Assembly (NCBI RefSeq): GCF_030209755.1
Contig: NZ_JARVRH010000039.1
Location: forward strand, 1-47,705
Direction of reading: 5' to 3'
Length of the DNA stretch: 47,705 bases
From: Arthrobacter sp. efr-133-TYG-118
Lineage (GTDB): Bacteria > Actinomycetota > Actinomycetes > Actinomycetales > Micrococcaceae
Below are positions 40,536 through 47,705 of this stretch, in pieces (position 1 is the first letter of the stretch; every line of letters starts with the position of its first letter). The translations under genes were made by a program, and so were the position numbers. A model generated the notes under the pieces. It saw only the letters and a list, made by a program, of their open reading frames with translations, was not told where the DNA came from and made no database searches.

Positions 40536-41530
40536 GAGGAGACCCCGGCGGTTCGCGTAGCGGCGATTTCCGCTCGAAGGGGTTGCCACCACTGCACCAA
40601 CTGCCGAAGCCCATCCTCGAGGGAGACTTCCGCCGCAAAGCCCAGGTCTGAGTGGGCCGCGGAGATATCCGCCAGCCTGCGGCTAACGCCGTTGACTGCC
40701 CGTTCCGGTCCATATTCCACGGCAAGGTCGGAGTCCATTGCGCGCAACAGGGACTGTGCGAGCTGCAAGAGGCTTGTCTCCGTTCCGCTGGCGACGTTGT
40801 AGACCCCCTCCGTACGGTCGCTCGCGGCCGCAAGCAGGTTGGCCCTCGCTATGTCGCCGGTGAAGACAAAGTCCATCGTCTGGCGGCCGTCCCCGAAAAT
40901 CAGCGGAGGTTGGCCGTCCGCAATTCGCTCCATCCAGCGCACCAGGACTTCGGTGTAGAGCCCGTGGACATCCATGCGCGGACCGTAGACGTTGAAGTAT
41001 CGCAGGATCACGTAGTCCAGTCCGTCCATTGCGCGGAAGCTGCGCAACATGCCTTCGTTGAAGGATTTGGCGGCCCCGTAGAAGGTGTCGTTGTTGTGGT
41101 GGTGATGCCGTTCATTGGTGGGGAAGCTTTCCGCCAGGCCATAGACAGAGGCGCTGGAGGCGGCAACCACCTTGTCAACCTTCTGCGCAACCGCGGCTTC
41201 GAAAACGTTGAACGTCCCGTTGACCAGGACCTCCAAGGCCAGCCGAGGCTCTTCCGCGCACTGGGTGATCCTGATGGCGGCCTGGTGGAAGACGACGTCC
41301 TTACCCCTGGTCAAATCGTGGACGAGGTCCCGGTCACGCAAATCGCCCTCCACCAAAGTGACGCGGCCGCTGATCAGCGCATCGCTCAGGTTGTCCCGGC
41401 GCCCGCGCACCAGATTGTCCAGTACGTCGATGCGGGTGACGCCGGCGTCGAGGAGTTGATCCACAATCGTGGAACCGATGGTCCCGGCACCGCCCGTGAC
41501 GAGAACCTGTGCTCCGGCCAAATTGCTCAT
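40532..41530 (-). CDS. NAD-dependent sugar-nucleotide epimerase/dehydratase
   Basis: 332 residues. Extended SDR: TGGAGTIG (12-19), DNLVRGRRDNL, VVFHQAA, SSASVYG and the catalytic FYGAAK (Tyr and Lys of YxxxK). A His-rich stretch (ERHHHHNND) precedes the catalytic Tyr and replaces the usual spacing residues. It would epimerise or dehydrate a UDP- or dTDP-sugar. The start and the end both overlap neighbours by ATGA. The exact sugar cannot be told. Confidence 0.92.
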   Translation of the reverse strand: MSNLAGAQVLVTGGAGTIGSTIVDQLLDAGVTRIDVLDNLVRGRRDNLSDALISGRVTLVEGDLRDRDLVHDLTRGKDVVFHQAAIRITQCAEEPRLALEVLVNGTFNVFEAAVAQKVDKVVAASSASVYGLAESFPTNERHHHHNNDTFYGAAKSFNEGMLRSFRAMDGLDYVILRYFNVYGPRMDVHGLYTEVLVRWMERIADGQPPLIFGDGRQTMDFVFTGDIARANLLAAASDRTEGVYNVASGTETSLLQLAQSLLRAMDSDLAVEYGPERAVNGVSRRLADISAAHSDLGFAAEVSLEDGLRQLVQWWQPLRAEIAATRTAGVSS

Positions 41531-42594
41531 GCCGTCTCCTCAAGCTGAAGTTCGGCACCATCAACCAGAGTGGTGCGACCATCCTCGGCCAGGCTCCGCG
41601 AAGCGGCCTCGAGCACCGACAGGACGCGCAGGCCCGCCGATCCGTCGGTGCGCGAGAGCCTTTCCTCACGGATGCTGGCCGCGTACTCGCTGACCATTTG
41701 GCCGAGCGGTTCATGTTCCGGCAAGGCAGGGGACCAGGTGTCTCCCAGCCGGTACGAGATTGTCGCGGCCGTCCGGTTGGCCCCTTCGGAGGGCTGATGC
41801 TGGAGATTGACGCCTCGATCGTAAAGGCTCAGCCGCTGCTGTGGATTCAGGTCATCCCAGACCAGCGTCCGCTTGGATCCGCCAATGACCATCTGCCGGA
41901 TCTTAGTTGGGCTGAGCCAGTTGACGTGGACGTGCGCCAATCCTCCGGCTGCCAGTGGGAAGCACAAATGACCTACACAGGCCCGGCCGGCACCGAGCGG
42001 GTCTGCGCCGTGCGCCGACACATGGGCGGGCTGCAGTCCTGCGGGAAGGATGAAGTCCAGAATCGAGAGGTCGTGCGGGGCGAGATCCCAGAAAACGTCG
42101 ACATCAGGCTGTATCAAGCCAAGGTTGATACGGACGGAATCGATGAAAAGAATCTCGCCCAACGCCCCGTCAGCGATGAGTTCCCGGATCTTCAGAACAG
42201 CCGGCGTATAGCAGTAAGTGTGATCGGCCATCAGCACCAATCCCTTTTGCCGGGCGAGCTCCACCATCTCCTCACCTTTTTCGCGACTATCCGCAAGCGG
42301 CTTCTCGACCAGCACATGCTTCCCGGCCAGCATTGCCGCCAGCGCAATCCGGTGGTGGGTTCGTGCGGGTGTCGCAATAGCGACGGCTTCGAGGTCGGGC
42401 CAAGCCAGCAGCTCATCCAGATCCGTCACCACGGGCACGTTGCCTACTTGCTCGGAGACACTCCTAGCCCGGTCGGCATCGAGATCGCAGATGGCCGCAA
42501 GATCCCAGTCCCCGCTGATTCTGAAATTGCGGGCCAAATTCGGACCCCAGTAACCTGCCCCGATCAGCGCAACTCGCAGCTTCCTGCTTGTCAT
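41527..42594 (-). CDS. Gfo/Idh/MocA-family oxidoreductase (sugar-nucleotide dehydrogenase)
   Basis: 355 residues. GAGYWG (12-17) is the NAD(P)-binding loop, and AGKHVLVEKPLADS holds the EKP motif with the catalytic Lys region; HDLSILDFILP gives the later His. It likely oxidises a UDP-sugar at C3, as in WlbA, feeding the aminotransferases downstream; this match to the WlbA route is inference. It is the first gene of the minus-strand operon and ends in an ATGA overlap with the epimerase gene. Confidence 0.92.
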   Translation of the reverse strand: MTSRKLRVALIGAGYWGPNLARNFRISGDWDLAAICDLDADRARSVSEQVGNVPVVTDLDELLAWPDLEAVAIATPARTHHRIALAAMLAGKHVLVEKPLADSREKGEEMVELARQKGLVLMADHTYCYTPAVLKIRELIADGALGEILFIDSVRINLGLIQPDVDVFWDLAPHDLSILDFILPAGLQPAHVSAHGADPLGAGRACVGHLCFPLAAGGLAHVHVNWLSPTKIRQMVIGGSKRTLVWDDLNPQQRLSLYDRGVNLQHQPSEGANRTAATISYRLGDTWSPALPEHEPLGQMVSEYAASIREERLSRTDGSAGLRVLSVLEAASRSLAEDGRTTLVDGAELQLEETA

Positions 42595-42924
42595 GGTGGT
42601 TGCTCCCCTTCATCCTGAGAACCGGGATCGAACGCTTACATGAATGCTCGCCTCAGCCTATTTGCGGGGTAGAAGGCCAGGCACGAGTGGCTGGTACCCG
42701 CATTCGCGACGGTCCGGTACTCACCTCCCACCCGGAAGCTCGTGTTCAGTTCGCTTAGCACTCGACTTCGGCGAGACGGCACTTCTATCGGCAGGAAAGG
42801 GTGTTTTGCGCACCTTGATCGGTGGTATCTTTTGGGACGAACTCCGTAGCTGATGGTCTCCGTTTCGGGCTGCTTGCAAGAGTGGCCTGTGAATTTTCCG
42901 ATGAATCAACGGGAGCCGATGGCG
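42595..42924. other. intergenic region between the amino-sugar operon and the secreted-protein gene
   Basis: 330 bases with no supported gene. It should hold the promoters of both flanking transcription units. A weak plus-strand candidate is TTTGCG (42805-42810) and TATCTT (42827-42832) with 16 bp between. No palindrome or riboswitch was seen. Confidence 0.35.
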
Positions 42925-44241
42925 ATGACGAAGCACAACATTTCCCTGACCGCTCGAACGAGCGTCCTGTTGGCTGCCTTCTTGGCCCTCTCAGCCTCGG
43001 TGGCGAGCTCCACGGTGCCGACCGTTGTGCCGCTGCCGGCCGGAGTGACCGTCCGTGCTGTTGATGGGGGCCAGCAGTACTACGGAAAGTTTCCTAACGG
43101 CCTGCCGGCCTCGCCAAACTACTTTCCGGTGGGCATTTGGTTCGAAAGCGTTCTCGCTCCTACCGATGTTCCCTTGGACAGGGCAGCGGGTATTAATTTG
43201 TACGTCGAGCTAACTGCCGACTCGAATGTTCAGTACATCAGGGACGCCGGGTCATATGCGATCCCGTCCTGGACATCGCCGCTTGCCTCTGGATTCCTGC
43301 TCTCGGACGAGTCTGACATGTGGGCTGGGCCCGGCTCTGCCAGCTGGACCGGAAATTACCCTGGTGCCGGGACGGTTTGCGCTCCCGCCGAAAGCAAGTG
43401 CGGATACACGGTGCAGGGAACCCTTGTTAATAGAGCCCCGGCCAACACCATGATCTATGCGAATTACGGGAAAGGCGTGACGTTCTGGGAATCGACGGCT
43501 GAAGCGGGGCAATTTGTCAATAACTACCAGCAGGTGGTTTCCGCCGACAATTACTGGTTCACCGATCCCAACATCTGTGCTCCGACTGAAGGCGGAGTGA
43601 TGCTGGCGACTCCCCGTGCCTTGACCGACTCTGAGTGTCGCAAAGCCTCAAATTACGGCTGGACCGTGGAACGCACCCGTGCCTTCGTCAGCCCGAAGGG
43701 GAACCTGCCCGTCTGGGCCTTTGTTGAGCTGGGACACCCATTCACGGAAGCTAGTGCTCCAACAATCACGGCACCGGAAATCAGGGCCGCAGTGTGGAGC
43801 AGCATCATTCATGGTGCACGCGGGATCACGTATTTCAACCATAGTTTTGGTGGGAGTTGTATCTCTCAACACGTTTTGCGGGATGCATGCGGCGCCGCGA
43901 TCCGCCCGACGGTGACAGCCGTCAATCAGCAGATTGCAGAGTTGGCCCCGGTGCTTAATTCGCCGTTTGTGGATGGTGTAGCAACCACCAGTGGCGTCAT
44001 CGATACCGCAGTAAAGGCCTACAACGGCAGCTTCTACATCATTGCCGGGTCCACACAGACAGGACCGCAATCTGTCGCCTTGAACCTCAAATGTGGCGGC
44101 GGAACCAGCGTAACGGTGCTCGGCGAAAACCGCTCCCTGGCTATGGTTGGCGGCTCTTTCACCGACACCTTTGCCGACAGTAACGCCGTGCATATTTATC
44201 GGGTGGAAGGCGGCAACGCCTGCGGCATCTCCGGCCAATAG
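42925..44241 (+). CDS. secreted protein of unknown function, possible glycoside hydrolase
   Basis: 438 residues from the ATG at 42925, which has GGGAG 9 bases upstream; in-frame ATGs at 42853, 42901 and 42919 are less good. A Sec signal peptide is clear: basic start MTKHNISLTARTS, hydrophobic core VLLAAFLALSASVASS. The mature part has conserved aromatic and Cys residues (e.g. Cys in NYPGAGTVCAPAESKCGY, GGSCISQHVLRDACGAA) and a likely (beta/alpha)8 barrel pattern: FPVGIWFESVL, INLYVELTADS, GFLLSDESDMW, VWAFVELGHPF, GARGITYFNHSF. It ends with a small beta domain. This resembles a glycoside-hydrolase-like barrel, not a family I can name. It sits inside the polysaccharide locus and may trim the polymer. 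Base composition looks lower in GC than the flanking operons. Confidence 0.72.
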   Translation: MTKHNISLTARTSVLLAAFLALSASVASSTVPTVVPLPAGVTVRAVDGGQQYYGKFPNGLPASPNYFPVGIWFESVLAPTDVPLDRAAGINLYVELTADSNVQYIRDAGSYAIPSWTSPLASGFLLSDESDMWAGPGSASWTGNYPGAGTVCAPAESKCGYTVQGTLVNRAPANTMIYANYGKGVTFWESTAEAGQFVNNYQQVVSADNYWFTDPNICAPTEGGVMLATPRALTDSECRKASNYGWTVERTRAFVSPKGNLPVWAFVELGHPFTEASAPTITAPEIRAAVWSSIIHGARGITYFNHSFGGSCISQHVLRDACGAAIRPTVTAVNQQIAELAPVLNSPFVDGVATTSGVIDTAVKAYNGSFYIIAGSTQTGPQSVALNLKCGGGTSVTVLGENRSLAMVGGSFTDTFADSNAVHIYRVEGGNACGISGQ

Positions 44242-44263
44242 CCGGCGCCGCCGGCTGCCTTTT
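44240..44263 (+). terminator. terminator of the secreted-protein gene
   Basis: AGCCGGC (44240-44246) pairs with GCCGGCT (44250-44256) around a GCC loop and is followed by GCC and TTTT. It overlaps the stop codon of the secreted protein gene and the end of the convergent gene. A wider repeat GCCGGCGC/GCGCCGGC (44241-44248/44265-44272) encloses it. Confidence 0.55.
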
Positions 44264-47117
44264 AGCGCCGGCTGCTCTCGTCCCGTTCCCATGTAGTCGC
44301 AGCTGCGGGTCCCTTCCGAAGCCGGGCCGCGACGGCAAAGCCCGCGTAGACGGCGGCGTCGAACGCCGTGAGGGGACCGCGGATTGAACCTAGGAGTTCG
44401 CGGAGGCTTTGGCCTGTGCCGCTACCGCCCTCGGCCGGCTGGATATTGAGCAGATGCACATTGCTCCGGTAGTTTCGTCCAAGAACCGTGAGGAGGGCGC
44501 GGGCGTCCTTAGGGGTGTGGACCGTGATGGGCCGGCAGGTGACAATTTCCTTTTCGTTGGCGCCAAAGTGCCGGTCAACGAAAACATCATCGGCCTGTAC
44601 CGGCGGAAACGTGCCAAACCGGGCGCGGGCCTCGCGGGTCAGGGCGAAGGCCCCCGCACCCCATAGGCCGCTCCTGGTTGACGCCATGCGGCCCCGTGCA
44701 CGATAGAAGGCCTGCACGAGGCCCGTGGCACCGCCGGTGTCGTACTGCGACGCCGGCCGTGCCGCCAGGACATCGCCTTGTGCAAGACGCCTGAAAAGCT
44801 GCTCGATGGCCACCGGGTCTATCTCCACGTCCGCGTCGAGATAGAGCCGCGGCCAGGCCGTGGCCAACGCATCGCCGGTGTCCATCGCGACGGTTTTCGA
44901 TGGCTCGTCGACCTCAACAACTTGGACACCACTAAACCGGCCGGCTAATTCGGCGGTGTTGTCAGTGCAACCGTTGCACACTACGAAGATCTCCACGGCG
45001 CCAGTGGCCGCCAGCGGCTTAAGGCCGCTGAGCGTGCGGTCAATGACCGCCGCTTCGTTATGCGCCGGGATGATGATCGAGCCCGCGGGGAAGTCCCTGA
45101 GTTGACCGCCGTCGTCGTGGTTTGCTTGTGGAGCGGGCACGGCATGGGGCAGTTGCTCCCAGAGTCGTCTGCTCAGGAGCGCCCGAAGCGCCGGCCGGTG
45201 GCCGCGCTGGTATGAGCGTAGTGCCTCAGAGAGCACCGCCGCACCGCGGAATGCGGCAGCGGTAGCAGGAGGGTGGTGCTTTTCCGCGTAGCGGGTCCGG
45301 TTCACCGCCATCAAGGCGGTGAGCGCCGCCGAACTGCCGGAGCCGCCCCTGCGATGCCGCATTTTGGCGGCGGGTTCAAACCAGACCTCCGACCCGGCCT
45401 CCCGGGCCCGCCGGAAGAAGTCGGTCTCTTCCAAGTAGAGGAAGAACCGCTCGTCCCAGGGCCCGAGTTCGGTCGCCAGGCCTGCGTCGATCAGCAACGC
45501 TGCGCCGGTGGCCCATTCCACTGGGTGCGCATGCTGGTAGCTGACCCGGTCATAGTCGATTTCCGAGAGCCAGGCAGGCCGGCCTGGTAGCCGACGGCCC
45601 AAGGCAGCGTCCGCCAACGCGCGCGGAAGGGTCGGTTCCCTGCGCAGGGACGGATAGATTGAGCCGTCTTCGTCCAAAAGCGCTGGAACCACAATCCCGG
45701 CCCCGGAGTGGCGCTGCCGGGCGATCATGGCCGCAACGGAGCCGCGTTCAATGACCAGATCCGGATTGGCCACCAGCAGGTACCGGACGTCGCCACAGAG
45801 GGGTTGGGCGGCGTTGATGCCACCGGAGTAGCCCAGATTGCCTCCGGTGGGGAACGATATGACGTCGTCGTACCGGGAGAGCGCGTCCAGCGTACCGTCC
45901 GAGGAGCCGTTGTCCGCGACAATCACCCGGAGCCACTGGTCGGCGGCCTCGGACCGCAGGCTTTCGATTAGCGGTTCGACGTCGTCGGCGTTGTTGTAGG
46001 TGACCACCAGGACGGCGACGTCCGCGGCTTGCCCGGCGACGGCAAAGTCCCTGTTGCCTACCGGGGGCGGCGCGAGGGTGGTCGGCGCGGGTCGCTCGGC
46101 AGGGTCGCGTCGTGCGTCGCCGGGCACTTCCTCCGGGCCGGAGCTTTTCGACCGAAGCGACGCGTAGGCCATGGGGCCGTCGACCAAGTAGCGGCGGGCG
46201 AGGCGTCGTGGTTCCAGCGCGAGGCGCCAGGCCCATTCGAGGCCGTTGGAGCTCACCCATTCCGGGGCCCGCTGGATGCGGCCAGCCAGGAAGTCGACCA
46301 CTGCGCCGAAGGCCAGCAGTACCCGGGCTTCGGTAAGCGTCCCGTATTCAGCAATCCACAGCTCTTGCCTTGGTTTTCCGAGCCCGACGACGAGGATGTC
46401 CACCTTGGCTGCGGCGATGGCCGTTGCCAGGCGGGTCGAAGCCGCAGGATCGGTGAGCTCGTCGCGGCTGGGAGACCAGAAGCCTGCCACCACAAGGCCC
46501 GGCCGCTCGCGGGAGAACCTCGACTTCAGTGATTCGTGCGCGGACTCTGCCCCGCCCAAGAAGCCGACCCGGAGCTGAAGGTCCGTGGCAGCATCCAGGA
46601 GGGGGCCGATCAGGTCGCTGCCGGCCAGGCGCGGCCAACTGCGCCCGGTCAGTCGCTGCGCTTCGGACACCAGGGGGGCGCCATCGAGCAGCGTGAGCCA
46701 ATCGATAACCGGGGAACCGTCCACCCTTGGGCGACCGTTTGCGAGAACGGAAGCCCACCTGCTTCCGACGCCAAAGTGGCTGATGTGGTCGAGGTTGGCC
46801 GAGGCAATCGCCAGCGGTGGCAACTCCCTGGAAGTCGCCCGCGCAGAAATTAGGCCGATGGCATCGGAGAAGCCCAGAAGGTCGACCATGGCGCCGCCGA
46901 GGAGTACCCGTCCCGATGGGGAATTTGGGGAGTTGCCTGTGTGGCGTTCAGGAACGGCGTGTTCACGAAGGCGGGTCCGGGAAACACGAGGTTGAGGAAC
47001 AACGTGATCTGTGCGGCCGTGGAGCGCCGGGATGGTGCCGACCACGGCCCGGGCTCCGGCGGCTGGCGGAATCAAGAGCTTGGCGGCCATCACTTTGAGG
47101 CCTTGAGCTGTTTTCAC
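44262..47117 (-). CDS. three-domain glycosyltransferase: WecG/TagA (GT26) domain fused to two GT2 domains
   Basis: 951 residues from a GTG at 47117 with AAGGGATG about 10 bases upstream. After a ~70-residue N-terminal part without known similarity comes a GT26 domain (about 75-320; GGAMVDLLGFSDAIGLI, ANGRPRVDGSP, VVGLGKPRQELWI), as in UDP-ManNAcA/ManNAc transferases. A first GT2 domain follows at about 365-620 (VLVVTYNNADDVEPLI, VADNGSSDGTLDAL, GNLGYSGGINAA, VANPDLVI, WDERFFLYLEETDF) and is rhamnosyltransferase-like. A second GT2 domain fills about 690-930 (SIIIPAHNEAAVI, NGCTDNTAEL, LYLDADVEIDP). All three seem to be complete. The protein could add several sugars in sequence to one lipid-linked acceptor. 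It converges on the secreted-protein gene. Confidence 0.88.
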   Translation of the reverse strand: MKTAQGLKVMAAKLLIPPAAGARAVVGTIPALHGRTDHVVPQPRVSRTRLREHAVPERHTGNSPNSPSGRVLLGGAMVDLLGFSDAIGLISARATSRELPPLAIASANLDHISHFGVGSRWASVLANGRPRVDGSPVIDWLTLLDGAPLVSEAQRLTGRSWPRLAGSDLIGPLLDAATDLQLRVGFLGGAESAHESLKSRFSRERPGLVVAGFWSPSRDELTDPAASTRLATAIAAAKVDILVVGLGKPRQELWIAEYGTLTEARVLLAFGAVVDFLAGRIQRAPEWVSSNGLEWAWRLALEPRRLARRYLVDGPMAYASLRSKSSGPEEVPGDARRDPAERPAPTTLAPPPVGNRDFAVAGQAADVAVLVVTYNNADDVEPLIESLRSEAADQWLRVIVADNGSSDGTLDALSRYDDVISFPTGGNLGYSGGINAAQPLCGDVRYLLVANPDLVIERGSVAAMIARQRHSGAGIVVPALLDEDGSIYPSLRREPTLPRALADAALGRRLPGRPAWLSEIDYDRVSYQHAHPVEWATGAALLIDAGLATELGPWDERFFLYLEETDFFRRAREAGSEVWFEPAAKMRHRRGGSGSSAALTALMAVNRTRYAEKHHPPATAAAFRGAAVLSEALRSYQRGHRPALRALLSRRLWEQLPHAVPAPQANHDDGGQLRDFPAGSIIIPAHNEAAVIDRTLSGLKPLAATGAVEIFVVCNGCTDNTAELAGRFSGVQVVEVDEPSKTVAMDTGDALATAWPRLYLDADVEIDPVAIEQLFRRLAQGDVLAARPASQYDTGGATGLVQAFYRARGRMASTRSGLWGAGAFALTREARARFGTFPPVQADDVFVDRHFGANEKEIVTCRPITVHTPKDARALLTVLGRNYRSNVHLLNIQPAEGGSGTGQSLRELLGSIRGPLTAFDAAVYAGFAVAARLRKGPAAATTWERDESSRR

Positions 47118-47155
47118 GCGGAGTCATCCCTTCTTACCCGCTTACACGGTTCCGG

Positions 47156-47705
47156 CTACGGTGCTGTGAAGACGGCGTCGACCCAGTAGTTGGTGTTGTT
47201 GTAGCTGTTGGTGGGGAAGGCGGCGTTGCCGTAGTTGTAGACGCCGTTGGGTCCGTCGGTTCCGCTGGCGAGGCCGTGGAGGGGTGCGTTGTCGGCGGCG
47301 CTGCTGAAGTAGCCGCTGTTGGCGGAGTAGAAGCCGTTGGGGGCGTAGTAGGAGACGAGGTAGGTGGTGTTGGCGGCGATGGCGACGGGGCTGGCGAGGG
47401 TGGCTTGTTGCCAGCCGGTGGCGGTTTCGGCGGTGAAGGTGACGGAGGCCAGGAGTGATCCGGTGCCGGACCAGAGGTAGCCGGTGTGGGTTCCGGTGTT
47501 CTGGCTGCCTTTGTAGAAGCGGATGCCGGTGATGTTGCCGGCGATGTCGGAGCGGAACTTCATGCCCAGTTCCACGCCGCTGGGGTCGTTGACGGTGACG
47601 GTGGCGGGGTTGGAGGCGGCGCTGAACACGGTGCAGGGGCAGGCCGGTGCCGCGGCGGTGGTGAAGGTCCAGGTGTAGGGGGCGGTCATGGTTTGGCCGG
47701 CGGTG
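47156..47705 (-). CDS. cell-surface/secreted protein with a DUF4082 domain (N-terminal part outside window)
   Basis: Only the C-terminal ~182 residues are in the window; the frame is open past the right edge, and the ATG at 47689 is internal (codons upstream read ...TAGQT). The first 20 residues (YTWTFTTAA) are the end of an Ig-like domain of the Big_5 kind. Then comes a DUF4082 domain (about 20-177 of the visible part; FSAASNPATVTVNDPSGVELGMKFRSDIAGNITGIRFYKG... NYWVDAVF). DUF4082 domains occur in secreted actinobacterial proteins with carbohydrate-related roles. It ends 38 bases upstream of the glycosyltransferase fusion on the same strand. The DNA is rich in GGTG/GTTG repeats because of the Thr/Asn/Tyr-rich protein. 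Confidence 0.8.
   Translation of the reverse strand, partial: TAGQTMTAPYTWTFTTAAAPACPCTVFSAASNPATVTVNDPSGVELGMKFRSDIAGNITGIRFYKGSQNTGTHTGYLWSGTGSLLASVTFTAETATGWQQATLASPVAIAANTTYLVSYYAPNGFYSANSGYFSSAADNAPLHGLASGTDGPNGVYNYGNAAFPTNSYNNTNYWVDAVFTAP

Overview
The window is a stretch of high-GC actinobacterial chromosome. The glycogen genes, the imuA'-imuB-dnaE2 cassette with a TCGAAC-type LexA box, the many ATGA stop/start overlaps and the gene complement point to a member of the Micrococcaceae, most like Arthrobacter or its close relatives. This placement is inference from gene content, not from a database search. No rRNA, insertion sequence, prophage or CRISPR array was found.

Left part (1-24.5 kb) is mostly metabolic. 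It holds the 3' end of an alpha-glucan phosphorylase gene and glgC; a minus-strand SOS mutagenesis cassette (imuA', imuB, dnaE2) behind a LexA box; a four-gene peptide/nickel-type ABC importer operon in which every junction is an ATGA overlap and the two permeases are fused into one protein, preceded by a 31-bp near-perfect palindrome; scattered genes (alpha/beta hydrolase, phosphotransferase, membrane protein, TatA/B-like protein); an agmatine deiminase-amidase pair divergent from a TetR regulator with a palindromic operator; and a nucleoside utilisation operon (MFS transporter, nucleoside hydrolase, deaminase, ribokinase) divergent from a GntR/UTRA regulator.

The middle (24.5-28.8 kb) is the most interesting part: a compact gamma-butyrolactone-type signalling locus. 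It has an AfsA-family synthase gene flanked by two ScbR/ArpA-like TetR receptors, a short-chain dehydrogenase and an NAD-dependent epimerase/reductase. Three 22-bp operator-like palindromes related to autoregulatory elements lie in front of the dehydrogenase, in front of the first receptor (inside a promoter that looks leaderless), and at the end of the epimerase gene. The last one overlaps a good promoter that fires toward a non-coding stretch with a GNRA-capped hairpin and a tRNA-Ala(GGC) gene. Such systems are best known from Streptomyces, where they control secondary metabolism and development.

The right part (29.5-47.7 kb) is an exopolysaccharide/capsule locus. A plus-strand operon encodes the initiating phosphoglycosyl transferase, two glycosyltransferases, a Wzx-type flippase, a Wzy-type polymerase and a Wzz-like chain-length protein. 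A convergent minus-strand operon (Gfo/Idh dehydrogenase, epimerase, two DegT/DnrJ aminotransferases, a NeuD/PglD-type acetyltransferase) would make acylated amino sugars. Beyond it lie a secreted protein of unknown fold, a 951-residue three-domain glycosyltransferase fusion, and the start-less end of a DUF4082-type surface protein. The signalling locus directly precedes the polysaccharide locus, so density-dependent control of polysaccharide production is a reasonable but untested idea.
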